Notes under the pieces: model-generated
Databases searched by the model: none
What the model was told of the DNA's origin: nothing
What the model saw: the letters and a program-made list of their open reading frames with translations, nothing else
Program-made: the position numbers and the translations under genes
Shown here: positions 24,547 through 32,642 of the stretch, in pieces
Numbering within the stretch: position 1 is the stretch's first letter
Layout of the letters: each line of letters begins with the position of its first letter
Assembly: GCA_937928755.1 (NCBI GenBank)
Contig: CALEZI010000026.1
Location: 1 to 61,523, forward strand
Origin: an uncultured Rhodanobacteraceae bacterium
GTDB taxonomy: Bacteria > Pseudomonadota > Gammaproteobacteria > Xanthomonadales > SZUA-5
Reading direction: 5' to 3'
DNA: 61,523 nt

Positions 24547-25404
24547 ATGAAAACTCCCAAGGGCCTGCAACCGCTGGTTGACGATGGCCTGATCGACGAA
24601 GTGCTCTTGCCGTTGAAGAGCGGCAAGGAAGCTTCGGTGTACGTCGTTCGCAGCGGCGACCGGATCTTGTGCGCCAAGGTCTACAAGGACATGGCGCAGC
24701 GTAGTTTTCAGGCTCGCGTGCAGTACCAGGAAGGTCGTCAGGTGCGCGGCAGCCGCCAGGCGCGCGCGATCAGCCGCGCCAGCAAGTTCGGTCGTCGCGA
24801 GCAGGAGGCGGAATGGAAGAACACCGAAGTCGATGCCCTGTATCGACTCGCCGGTGCCGGCGTCTGCGTGCCCAGGCCGCACGGCTATTTTCACGGCGTG
24901 CTGTTGATGGAGCTGGTGACCGACGCCGAAGGCAATACGGCCTTGCGCCTGGGCGAGGTGGAACTGACTCCCGACGAAGCCCGTTCCTATCACACTCGCC
25001 TGGTGCGTGATGTGGTGCGCATGCTGTGCCTGGGACTGATCCACGGCGATCTGTCCGAGTACAACGTGCTGGTCGCGCCGGATGGCCCGGTGATCATCGA
25101 CCTGCCGCAGGTCGTCAGCGCCGCCGGCAACAACAATGCACGCGAGATGCTGCTGCGCGACGTACACAACCTGCGCTCCAGCCTGGCGCGCTTCGCGCCG
25201 GAATTGATGCACACCTTCTATGGCGAAGAAATGTGGGCGTTGTTCGAGCACGGCGAGTTGCATCCGGACAGCGAACTCACCGGCAAGTTCGTGTTCGACG
25301 AGCACACGGCCGATCTCGGCGCCGTACTGGACTCGATCGAAGATGCGCGCCAGGTGGCGTTGATCCGGCAGCAGGGCCGGGAAGAGGCCGAACAGGTGGA
25401 TTGA
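24547..25404 (+). CDS. RIO-type serine protein kinase
   Basis: 285 residues of the RIO1-like atypical kinase family in its bacterial form (PA4780-like). The N-terminal helix GLQPLVDDGLIDEVLLPLKSGKEASVYVV supplies the flexible loop, Lys44 (ILCAKVYKD) is the ATP-binding lysine, LIHGDLSEYNVLV (164-176) holds catalytic Asp168 and Asn173, and IIDLPQVV (183-190) holds the metal-binding Asp185. All key residues are present, so it should be active. Substrates of bacterial RIO kinases are largely unknown. The upstream 258 bp gap has a hairpin next to the start but no recognised gene. Confidence 0.92.
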   Translation: MKTPKGLQPLVDDGLIDEVLLPLKSGKEASVYVVRSGDRILCAKVYKDMAQRSFQARVQYQEGRQVRGSRQARAISRASKFGRREQEAEWKNTEVDALYRLAGAGVCVPRPHGYFHGVLLMELVTDAEGNTALRLGEVELTPDEARSYHTRLVRDVVRMLCLGLIHGDLSEYNVLVAPDGPVIIDLPQVVSAAGNNNAREMLLRDVHNLRSSLARFAPELMHTFYGEEMWALFEHGELHPDSELTGKFVFDEHTADLGAVLDSIEDARQVALIRQQGREEAEQVD

Positions 25405-25440
25405 GGCGCCAGTTCAACCGCGACAGCAACGCCGCCGTCG

Positions 25441-25941
25441 TTACACCCGCCGCTTGATCGCACGGATGCCGGCGCCGAGCAGCGGCACGTGCTCGAACAG
25501 TCCGGCTGTCGAGTCCCAATAGTCCTGGTGCAGACGCACCAGGCCGTTGGCGTCGAAGCGTAGATGGCTCATGCCGATGGTCTGGGTGTCCTGCCCGCGC
25601 TTGAAACGTCGGAAGCGGATCACCATGGTCCAACGGATGTAGTAGTCGCCCTGATCGTTGCTCAAGGTATCGAGGATCTGGACTCGACAGCTCTCCACCG
25701 CTTCTGCGCTGTGCCTGAGATAGCCGCGCAGCGCGTCGCGCCCGTGCACGGTCTTCAGGGTATCGTTGAACCAGATGTCCGGCGCGTAGGTCTGGTCGAC
25801 CAGGCGTTCCACCTTGTCGGGCGAGAAGTCCGAAAAGAACCGGGCGAAGCGCGCAAGCGCATCGCGCTCCGCCGCCGATGCCCGCTCGAACGGGATTGGC
25901 AACTCGCGTTTGCACCGTTCCAGCACATCCAGGTATTCCAT
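25441..25941 (-). CDS. Nuclear transport factor 2 / SnoaL-like protein
   Basis: 166 residues from an ATG at 25941 with GGAG upstream. The fold signature is FARFFSDFSPDKVERLVDQTYAPDIWFNDTL, then VHGRDALRGYLRHSAE, then DYYIRWTMVIRF and IGMSHLRFDANGLVRLHQDYWDS. This is the cone-shaped NTF2/SnoaL-type domain used by small-molecule isomerases and by non-enzymatic binding proteins. The last 15 residues are basic (IRAIKRRV). It is read away from the DUF3429/flavoprotein pair; in proteobacteria such NTF2-like genes often sit near FAD-dependent oxidoreductases of this kind. Substrate unknown. Confidence 0.8.
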   Translation of the reverse strand: MEYLDVLERCKRELPIPFERASAAERDALARFARFFSDFSPDKVERLVDQTYAPDIWFNDTLKTVHGRDALRGYLRHSAEAVESCRVQILDTLSNDQGDYYIRWTMVIRFRRFKRGQDTQTIGMSHLRFDANGLVRLHQDYWDSTAGLFEHVPLLGAGIRAIKRRV

Positions 25942-26015
25942 GATCCGCACTCCATTGGCGTTCGAATCGACAGCTGATCGTCTTGCACGTCAGCTGGCAG
26001 TGAAGGGGTAGGGTG

Positions 26016-26477
26016 ATGGGCGCACCGGGCGCATTCATGTCTCGCCAGATACCGACGTCGGCAGCCTGGCTCGGCGGTGCCGGACTGGTGCCATTTGCGG
26101 CGACGGCGCTGCTGGCGATGATCGCCGAAGATGTCGACTTGCGCATGCTCGCGCTGCGGGCGTTCGTTGCCTATTCCGCAGTCATTCTTGCCTTTCTGGG
26201 CGGCGTGCGCTGGGGGGCTGCAATTGGCGAAGCGCGGTGGCGACCGCTGGTGCTGTCGGTGCTGCCCAGTCTGGTCGCTTTTGCTTGCCTGCTGATTGGA
26301 CACGAGGACGCGATCAAGGTGCTCGGGCTGATGTATGCCGTGGTTGGCGTGTTCGATGTCCTGCGCCGGCCCGCGCCCGAGTGGCCGGCCTGGTTCATGA
26401 AACTGCGCGCGCGACTGTCGGGCGCCGTGGTGGTGATCCATGTGGTCCTGCTGTTTGCCTTGGCCGGTCAGGTCTGA
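26016..26477 (+). CDS. DUF3429 membrane protein
   Basis: 153 residues with four to five membrane segments: AWLGGAGLVPFAATALLAMI, LRAFVAYSAVILAFLGGVRWGAAIGE, LVLSVLPSLVAFACLLIGHE and LSGAVVVIHVVLLFALAG. The phrase YSAVILAFLGGVRWG is the hallmark of DUF3429, an inner-membrane family of unknown role. The ATG at 26016 has GAAGGGG at proper spacing; an internal ATG at 26037 is possible. Its stop codon overlaps the next gene's start (TGATG), so the two should be translationally coupled. Confidence 0.85.
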   Translation: MGAPGAFMSRQIPTSAAWLGGAGLVPFAATALLAMIAEDVDLRMLALRAFVAYSAVILAFLGGVRWGAAIGEARWRPLVLSVLPSLVAFACLLIGHEDAIKVLGLMYAVVGVFDVLRRPAPEWPAWFMKLRARLSGAVVVIHVVLLFALAGQV

Positions 26478-27478
26478 TGCGCCGGCCGGTCGAACCCGCA
26501 GTGGCGATACTTGGCGCGGGCATCGCCGGTGCCAGTGCGGCGCGCGCAATCGCCGATCTTGGTTGTCGCGTGGTGGTGCACGACAAGGGGCGCGTGCCGG
26601 GAGGACGCGCCGCGACGCGCTCGCGCGCCAGCAGTCACTACGACCATGGGGCGCAATATTTTACCGCACGCGAAGCGGCATTCGTGGAGCAGATTGCGCG
26701 CTGGCAGAGTGCCGAAATCATTGCCGAATGGCGCCCGCATCTGGTGTCGATCGACGCCGACGGTCGCCGCGAGCCCTCATCCCCTGAGCGCCGCTGGGTG
26801 GGTGTGCCGGGGATGAATCGACTTGCGGCAAGTCTGCTGGAAGGCGTCGACGTGCGCTGCGGCAGTCGCGTCGAAGGCGTCGAGCGTCGCCACGGGGCGT
26901 GGTATCTGCACCTGCCCGACGGTGCGCAGGATGGTCCGTATCAAGCCCTGGTGTGCAGCGTGCCGGCACCCCAGGTGTTGCCTTTGCTTGGCGATTCTGC
27001 GCTCGCCCGAGTTGCCGATGCGGTGAACTTTGCACCCTGCTGGGCGTTGATGCTGGAGTTTGCAGAGCCGCTTCGGAGTGGATTCGATGCGGCTTTCGTC
27101 AACGTGGGGCCGTTGTCCTGGATCGCGCGCGACAGCAGCAAGCCTGGCCGACCGACTGGCGAACGCTGGGTGGTGCATGCTGGCCCGTACTTCAGCCGGA
27201 CGCACCTGGATGCGCCCGCTGAAGCCATGGCTCGCGAGTTGCAGGATGCCTTTTTCGCGGTCGCTGGCATTGCGCCGCGATTGCCGTTGCGTCACAGCAT
27301 TCATCGCTGGCGCCATGCGCTGGCGCAACCACCGCTGCATGTGGGGGCGCTGGCGGATGCAAAGTTGCGCCTGGCCATTGGCGGAGACTGGTGCCACGGT
27401 TCGCGCGTGGAAGGTGCCTGGTTGAGTGGGCAGGCGCTGGCGCGCGAGGTCGGCAGCTGGTTTCACGCATCTGCGTGA
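26477..27478 (+). CDS. Renalase-like FAD-dependent oxidoreductase
   Basis: 333 residues. The FAD motif VAILGAGIAGASAARAIADL (9-28), the RVPGGRAATR segment and SSHYDHGAQYFTAREAAFVEQI mark the renalase-like/NAD(P)-binding Rossmann flavoprotein family (COG3380). WVGVPGMNRLAASLL and LAIGGDWCHGSRVEGAWLSGQALA, the C-terminal FAD contact, complete it. In animals renalase oxidises isomeric forms of NAD(P)H; a similar salvage role in bacteria is likely but not shown. The start overlaps the DUF3429 stop, so the two are an operon. No membrane segment, so cytoplasmic. Confidence 0.85.
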   Translation: MRRPVEPAVAILGAGIAGASAARAIADLGCRVVVHDKGRVPGGRAATRSRASSHYDHGAQYFTAREAAFVEQIARWQSAEIIAEWRPHLVSIDADGRREPSSPERRWVGVPGMNRLAASLLEGVDVRCGSRVEGVERRHGAWYLHLPDGAQDGPYQALVCSVPAPQVLPLLGDSALARVADAVNFAPCWALMLEFAEPLRSGFDAAFVNVGPLSWIARDSSKPGRPTGERWVVHAGPYFSRTHLDAPAEAMARELQDAFFAVAGIAPRLPLRHSIHRWRHALAQPPLHVGALADAKLRLAIGGDWCHGSRVEGAWLSGQALAREVGSWFHASA

Positions 27479-27603
27479 CGCGGCGTTTCCGCGCAGCGAC
27501 AGCGCTCGAGCCGCAGGCGGTTCCCGAAGGCCATCTCTGCTGCTATGCTAATGGGTCATTCCGTCGGTCCATGGCCGACCTTACAGCAGTGATGGAGATA
27601 GAC

Positions 27604-27729
27604 ATGGGTCGTGGCGACAAGCGCAGCCGCAAAGGCAAGATTTTCAAGGGTTCGTATGGCAACAGCCGTTTGCATCGCGCCAAGAAGGCCGTGATCGCCG
27701 CCCCGGCGAAGGGCCCCAGGAAAGCCTGA
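27604..27729 (+). CDS. 30S ribosomal protein THX
   Basis: A 41-residue, very basic protein, MGRGDKRSRKGKIFKGSYGN followed by SRLHRAKK. This is the THX family signature (MGKGDKRTRRGKI...GN.R), which in Thermus sits in a pocket at the top of the 30S head. The ATG at 27604 has GGAGATAGAC upstream; an earlier in-frame ATG at 27571 gives a non-family N-terminus. A possible -10 (TATGCTAAT at 27544) lies upstream. A GC hairpin follows the gene. Confidence 0.9.
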   Translation: MGRGDKRSRKGKIFKGSYGNSRLHRAKKAVIAAPAKGPRKA

Positions 27730-27747
27730 CGAGCAGGCCAGTGGTGT

Positions 27748-27772
27748 CGCGGCCGGGCTTGCACGGGCCGCG
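27748..27772 (+). terminator. GC hairpin after THX
   Basis: CGCGGCC (27748-27754) and GGCCGCG (27766-27772) form a 7 bp stem in the gap between the convergent THX and hutI genes. No T-run follows, so it may be a bidirectional or Rho-assisted stop rather than a classical terminator. Confidence 0.4.
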
Positions 27773-27823
27773 GCCGTCTACCGCTGGTTTGCGGCATTGT
27801 GGCGCGCGTCAATGGCGCCGATG

Positions 27824-29050
27824 TCACGCGTATTCCGGGCGGCTGTGGATGATGCTGCCGCCCGACACCACTTCCCGCGCCAGAGTGCCGCCGAACCAGT
27901 AAACCAGGTCGGCTGGCGATTCCGCATCCCAACAGACGAAGTCCGCGCGCCGTCCGGGTGCCAGTTCGCCGTGGGTTTCGCCGAGTCCGAGCGCCCTGGC
28001 GGCATGCCGAGTCGTCGCCTGCAGCGCTTCGTGAATGCGCAGGTCGAACAGGCTGATGGCCAGGCTCATCGCGCTGCGTAACGAAAGCAGCGGCGAAGTG
28101 CCTGGATTGAGATCGCTGGCAATCGCCATCGAGACCCCCGCCTGGCGCAAAGCGGCGACCGGCGGCTTGCGCGTTTCCTTGAGGACCAGAAAGGCACCAG
28201 GCAGCAACACCGCAACGGTCCCGCTGGCGGCCAGCGCAGCGACGCCGGCGTCGTCGGTGTACTCCAGATGGTCTGCCGAGAGCGCCTGATGCCGGGCCGC
28301 GAGCGCAGCACCGTGCTGGTTGCTGAGTTGGTCGGCATGCAGCCGCACCGGAAGATTCAAGGCCTGCGCCGCAGCGAACAGCGCGGCAACCTCCGCCGTG
28401 TTGAATGCGATTGCTTCGTGGTAGGCGTCCACGGCGTCGATCAGGCCCTCGCCGGCCAACGTCGGCAGCCAAACGTCGATGACGTCACGCAAGTAGGTCT
28501 CGCGGTCGACGGCGTCGAAGGGCACGGCGTGCAGCGCCAGAAAACTGGTGCGAACGGTGACGCCCAGTGCGCGCCCGATGCGCCGTGCCACCTTGAGCAT
28601 CTTGCGCTCGGCGTCGAGATCGAGCCCGTAACCGCTCTTGATTTCGAACGTGGTGACGCCATCGGCGACCAGTTGCCGGGCGCGCACGACCGATTGCGCG
28701 TACAGCTCGTCGGCGCTCGCTGCGCGAGTCGCACGCACGCTGCCGGCAATCCCGCCGCCGGCGGCGCTGATCTCGGCGTAGCTGCGTCCGGCCAGACGTT
28801 GTTCGTATTCGTCGGCGCGATGGCCGGCAAACACCAGGTGCGTATGGCAATCGATCAAGCCCGGCGTCACCAGCCCGTGAGCATATCGTTTGACCTCGCG
28901 CGCCAGTTGCGATGGCGCATCGGGAAGCCGGTTGGCGGGACCAACATAGGTGATGCGCCCACCCTGGGTGGCAATGGCGGCGTCCTCCAGCAGCAGCGGC
29001 GATGCACCGCCGGTCCACAGACGCGGTGTGATCCACAGGCAATCCCACAT
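27824..29050 (-). CDS. hutI: Imidazolonepropionase
   Basis: 408 residues of the amidohydrolase family. The first metal ligands are His69 and His71 in LIDCHTHLVFAGHRADEYE. AGGGIAGSVRATRAAS, SGYGLDLDAERKMLKVARRIG and MAIASDLNPGTSPLLSL are HutI signatures. It hydrolyses 4-imidazolone-5-propanoate to N-formimino-L-glutamate, the third step of histidine degradation, in the cytoplasm. The ATG at 29050 has GGAGG upstream. It is divergent from hutF, the next enzyme of the pathway, with 101 bp between starts, so a shared control region is likely. No hutH, hutU, hutG or hutC is in the window. Confidence 0.95.
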   Translation of the reverse strand: MWDCLWITPRLWTGGASPLLLEDAAIATQGGRITYVGPANRLPDAPSQLAREVKRYAHGLVTPGLIDCHTHLVFAGHRADEYEQRLAGRSYAEISAAGGGIAGSVRATRAASADELYAQSVVRARQLVADGVTTFEIKSGYGLDLDAERKMLKVARRIGRALGVTVRTSFLALHAVPFDAVDRETYLRDVIDVWLPTLAGEGLIDAVDAYHEAIAFNTAEVAALFAAAQALNLPVRLHADQLSNQHGAALAARHQALSADHLEYTDDAGVAALAASGTVAVLLPGAFLVLKETRKPPVAALRQAGVSMAIASDLNPGTSPLLSLRSAMSLAISLFDLRIHEALQATTRHAARALGLGETHGELAPGRRADFVCWDAESPADLVYWFGGTLAREVVSGGSIIHSRPEYA

Positions 29051-29151
29051 CAGGCGAGTCCCTCCATCTGTTGCATGTTGTCGCGAGCGACGCCTGCGCG
29101 CCCGGTCGATGACCGAAGTAGCATGCGTTGTCCTCGATGACGGGATAGCAC

Positions 29152-30519
29152 ATGCAGCAGGGACATTGCGATTACGCGTTGTTGCCCGGGGGCTGGGCCA
29201 CCGACGTTCGACTGACCGTCGGCGACGACGGCTGCTGGCACGCCATCGAAACCGGCGTCGCGCGCGGCGATTGCCCGTCGTGGGGCCGCTACGTCATTCC
29301 CGGCATGCCGAATCTGCACTCGCATGCCTTCCAGCGCGCCATGGCCGGCAGTGCCGAACGCTTCGAGCGCCCGGACGACAGCTTCTGGAGCTGGCGTGAA
29401 GCCATGTATCGCCACGCCGGGCGCATCGATCCCGATTCGCTGCACGCAATTGCCTGCTGGCTGTACGCGGAAATGGTCGAGCAGGGCTACACCCGCGTGT
29501 GCGAGTTTCACTATGTGCATCATCAGGCCGACGGAACGCGCCATGCGCCGCCCAGCGCGATGTCGCAGGCGCTGCTCGCGGCCGCCCGCGAGGTCGGCAT
29601 CGGCTTGACGCTGCTGCTGACGCTGTATCAGCGCGGTGGATTTCGCGACGAAGCGCTGAATGCCCGACAACGTCGCTTCCACTGCGACAGCGATGAGTTC
29701 ATGGCGCTGTGCGCTACGCTGGAGGGCGAGCTTGACGGCGCACGCCTCGGCGCGGCGATGCACTCGCTGCGCGCGGTGGACGGGGTGCAATTGCGCCGGG
29801 TGCTGGAGGATGCGTTCTGGCGCGATCGCCCGCTGCATGTCCACGTCGCCGAACAATTGCGCGAGGTCGAGGAGTGTCTTGCGCTGCATGGTCGGCGACC
29901 GATCCAGCGGCTGTTCGATCTGGTTGCGGTGGACCGGCGCTACTGTCTGGTGCACGCGACCCACGCCGACGCCGGAGAACTGGCCGAGATCGCGCGCGCT
30001 GGTGCCGCGGTCGGCATCTGCACCACGACCGAGGCGAACCTCGGCGACGGGCTGTTTCCATTGACCCGATTGCGCGAACTCGGCGGCGTGTGGGGTATCG
30101 GCTCGGACAGCCATATCGGTCTCGATCCGCGCGAGGAGCTGCGCTGGCTGGAGTACCAGGCGCGCCTGAACAGTGGACGCCGCACCGTGCTGGGCGACAG
30201 CCGCCGGCCGGACGTGGCGGCCAATCTCTGGCTGGAAGCCGTCGGCGGCGGCGCCCAGGCCAGTGGCGCCCGGGGGGCGGGTTTCGTGCCGGGTGCCGAC
30301 GCCGACTGGGTGGCCCTGGATCACGACGATCCCGCGCTGGCCGACTGCACGCCCGCGGCGCTGATGGGGACCTACCTGTTCGCGCCGGCACGCCGTGCGC
30401 CCGCCCGCGTCGCCGTGGCTGGGCGCGTGATTGCTGTCGGCGGCCGCCATCCGCGGCACGAGGCGTTGGCCGCAGCTTACCGTGCCGCGGTGCGGCGCCT
30501 CGGTGCCGCGTCGACGTGA
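29152..30519 (+). CDS. hutF: Formimidoylglutamate deiminase
   Basis: 455 residues of an amidohydrolase. GMPNLHSHAFQRAMAG (metal ligands His56, His58), the HutF-typical DDSFWSWREAMYR, EFHYVHHQADG, HVHVAEQLREVEECL, LVHATHAD and WGIGSDSHIGLDPREELRWLEYQARL are all present. It removes ammonia from N-formimino-L-glutamate to give N-formyl-L-glutamate, the first step of the five-step branch of histidine degradation. Its presence implies that the cell uses the HutF/HutG route. It is divergent from hutI. Start ATG at 29152; length and motifs are normal. Confidence 0.95.
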   Translation: MQQGHCDYALLPGGWATDVRLTVGDDGCWHAIETGVARGDCPSWGRYVIPGMPNLHSHAFQRAMAGSAERFERPDDSFWSWREAMYRHAGRIDPDSLHAIACWLYAEMVEQGYTRVCEFHYVHHQADGTRHAPPSAMSQALLAAAREVGIGLTLLLTLYQRGGFRDEALNARQRRFHCDSDEFMALCATLEGELDGARLGAAMHSLRAVDGVQLRRVLEDAFWRDRPLHVHVAEQLREVEECLALHGRRPIQRLFDLVAVDRRYCLVHATHADAGELAEIARAGAAVGICTTTEANLGDGLFPLTRLRELGGVWGIGSDSHIGLDPREELRWLEYQARLNSGRRTVLGDSRRPDVAANLWLEAVGGGAQASGARGAGFVPGADADWVALDHDDPALADCTPAALMGTYLFAPARRAPARVAVAGRVIAVGGRHPRHEALAAAYRAAVRRLGAAST

Positions 30520-30643
30520 ACGGCAGGTGGTGGACCTTGTGCCGATTTGGTTATGGTAGCGCCATTCTCAGAGTGCATTCAGCGCGCGACTGTTGTAATC
30601 GGCGCTGGTCAACCGGCATTCACGCCGTCATGGAGACGCCTCG

Positions 30644-31204
30644 ATGCCCAAGCTGAGTTCGCTGTTGTTGCTTGCGTGGGCCGCCCCGCTGGTCGCCGTC
30701 GCGCAGCCAGGCCCTTATGGCCCGCCGCCGCCATACCCCGGCGACGACAATGTGCGTCTGGTCTATGCCGATGTCCTGCGCGTCGATCCGATCTACGAGA
30801 CGATTCGGGTCGATCGGCCGCGCGAAGAGTGTTACGACGCCGAAGTGAATCGCCAGACCGGCCGTTACGACAATACCGCGACCGGCACCATCGTCGGCGC
30901 CATCATCGGCGGCGCGCTGGGCAATCAGGTTGGCAAAGGCGATGGTCGCCGGGCTGCGACGGTTGCCGGCGCTGTGGTCGGTGGCGCGATCGGCCGCGAG
31001 GTCGACGCCAAGGACAACCCATCGGGCAGTTACCGCGATGTCGAAACGCGCTGCCGTGTGGTCAACGCCGGCTACGATGAGCGCCGCATCGTCGGCTACG
31101 ATGTCGAATACCGTTATCGCGGCGAAGTGTTCTTCTCGCGCCTCGGCTACGATCCCGGCGAAAAGCTGCGGGTGCGCGTGTCGGTCGAACCCGCAGATCC
31201 GTAA
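30644..31204 (+). CDS. Exported glycine-zipper (2TM) protein
   Basis: 186 residues with a signal peptide (SSLLLLAWAAPLVAVAQ) and a Pro-rich linker (PGPYGPPPPYPGDD). A glycine-zipper hairpin occupies 81-117 (TGTIVGAIIGGALGNQVGKG, then AATVAGAVVGGAIGREV), as in SlyB/rickettsia 17 kDa antigen proteins that insert in the outer membrane. There is no lipobox cysteine, unlike SlyB. A C-terminal beta-rich domain follows (YDERRIVGYDVEYRYRGEVF). It probably sits in or on the envelope and contributes to its integrity. Confidence 0.82.
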   Translation: MPKLSSLLLLAWAAPLVAVAQPGPYGPPPPYPGDDNVRLVYADVLRVDPIYETIRVDRPREECYDAEVNRQTGRYDNTATGTIVGAIIGGALGNQVGKGDGRRAATVAGAVVGGAIGREVDAKDNPSGSYRDVETRCRVVNAGYDERRIVGYDVEYRYRGEVFFSRLGYDPGEKLRVRVSVEPADP

Positions 31205-31424
31205 TCGCATGCTGGGCGTGGTTTGCCCCAGGCCGTGCTGCATGGGACGCGAGTCGCGGCCTCGGGCGTCGGCGTGGCGAGGCAGATGACGGAAGCGCCT
31301 GCGCGTCCTCCTGCATTTTCACGGGCAAATCCCCGCCTCCAATTTATTCGAATACACAAGCCTTCCGCCCGCTGCGGGGGCTGGCCTATGCTGCGGCGCA
31401 TCAAGCCCTCGGAGGAGCTTCGTC

Positions 31425-32507
31425 GTGAGCCGTGCCTACAATTTCAGCGCCGGTCCCGGTGCATTGCCTGAACCCGTTTTGCGTCAGGCGCAGGAAGAAA
31501 TGCTCGATTGGCGCGATGCGCGCGCCTCGGTGATGGAAATCAGCCATCGCGACAAGGCTTTCATCCAGCTCGCCGAGAGCGCCGAAGCAAGCTTGCGCGA
31601 AATCCTCGCAATCCCCGCCAACTACAAGGTGTTGTTCCTGCAGGGCGGGGCGACCACCCAGTTCGCGCTGCTGCCGATGAATTTCGCGGCGCCCGACCAG
31701 CCCGCTGATTACGTGGTGACCGGCGCCTGGGGCGAAAAGGCGGCCAAGGAAGCCAAGCCGCTCTGCGCTGCCAGGATCGCCGCGAGCAGCGAAGCCAGCA
31801 ACTTCACCACAGTGCCGGATGTCGCCGACTGGAAGCTCAGCGACGGCGCCGCCTACCTGCACGTAACGCCGAACGAAACCATTCATGGTGTCGAGTTCTA
31901 CGAGTTGCCGGCGCAGTCGGCGCCAGTGCTGGCCGATGTGTCGAGCACCATCCTGTCGCGTCCGCTGGATGTTTCGAAGTACGGCGTGCTCTACGCCGGT
32001 GCGCAGAAGAACATCGGCCCCAGTGGCATCACGGTGATGATCGTTCGCGACGATCTGCTCGAGCGCAAGGCACGTCCGCTGCCGCAGATCCTGAGTTACA
32101 AGGCGCACGCCGACAATCAGTCGATGCTGAACACGCCGCCGACCTTTGGCTGGTACATCGCGGCGCTGGTATTCGATTGGGTCAAGCGTGAGGGCGGGCT
32201 GGCTGCCATTGGCGCGCGCAATCAACGCAAAGCCACGGCGCTGTACGCCGCCATCGACGGTTCCGGCGGTTTCTACACGAACAAGGTCGATCCGCGCTAT
32301 CGCTCGTGGATGAACGTACCCTTCATCCTGCCCAATGCCGAACTCGACAGCCCTTTCCTGAAGGGCGCCGAGGCGGCCGGCCTGCTCGGGCTGAAAGGCC
32401 ACCGCGCCGTTGGCGGCATGCGCGCCAGCATTTACAACGCCACCGACGAGGCCGCGGTAGCCGTGCTGATCGACTACATGCGCGAGTTTCAGAAGAAGCA
32501 CGGATAA
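31425..32507 (+). CDS. serC: Phosphoserine aminotransferase
   Basis: 360 residues, starting with GTG at 31425 behind a strong GGAGGAG. YNFSAGPGALPEPVLRQAQ at the N-terminus, MEISHRDKAF, LQGGATTQFALLPMN and AGAQKNIGPSG (PLP lysine 195) are diagnostic. It converts 3-phosphohydroxypyruvate to phosphoserine, and in the pyridoxine branch 4-phosphohydroxythreonine. It is followed by serA, then pheA, hisC and aroA, the conserved serine/aromatic amino acid supra-operon of gammaproteobacteria. A long palindrome lies between serC and serA. Confidence 0.97.
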   Translation: MSRAYNFSAGPGALPEPVLRQAQEEMLDWRDARASVMEISHRDKAFIQLAESAEASLREILAIPANYKVLFLQGGATTQFALLPMNFAAPDQPADYVVTGAWGEKAAKEAKPLCAARIAASSEASNFTTVPDVADWKLSDGAAYLHVTPNETIHGVEFYELPAQSAPVLADVSSTILSRPLDVSKYGVLYAGAQKNIGPSGITVMIVRDDLLERKARPLPQILSYKAHADNQSMLNTPPTFGWYIAALVFDWVKREGGLAAIGARNQRKATALYAAIDGSGGFYTNKVDPRYRSWMNVPFILPNAELDSPFLKGAEAAGLLGLKGHRAVGGMRASIYNATDEAAVAVLIDYMREFQKKHG

Positions 32508-32514
32508 GCAGAAA

Positions 32515-32604
32515 CGGGGCAGGGCATGGGGCAAGGAACTCCGCCTCGCGCCACGCCTCGACTTTGCCGCAGAGAAGGGCCCCTTGCCCCTGACCCTTGC
32601 CCCG
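32515..32604. repeat. Imperfect long hairpin between serC and serA
   Basis: CGGGGCAGGGCATGGGGCAAGG (32515-32536) pairs with the reverse strand of 32581-32604, about 22 of 24 positions, across a 44 nt loop. It lies just after serC and just before serA, and could terminate or attenuate transcription between them. It looks like an intergenic repeat rather than a standard terminator, as no T-run follows. Confidence 0.65.
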
Positions 32605-32642
32605 CTCTTCCGCGTCGATTTCCCAGCTTTCCAGGACACCCC

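Noticed and set aside
27571..27603. Upstream ATG for ribosomal protein THX
   Set aside because: The family begins MGxGDKR, which matches the ATG at 27604 with its own ribosome-binding site.
32526..32642. N-terminal extension of serA
   Set aside because: The extension is translated from the GGGGCA hairpin and is not part of the dehydrogenase fold.
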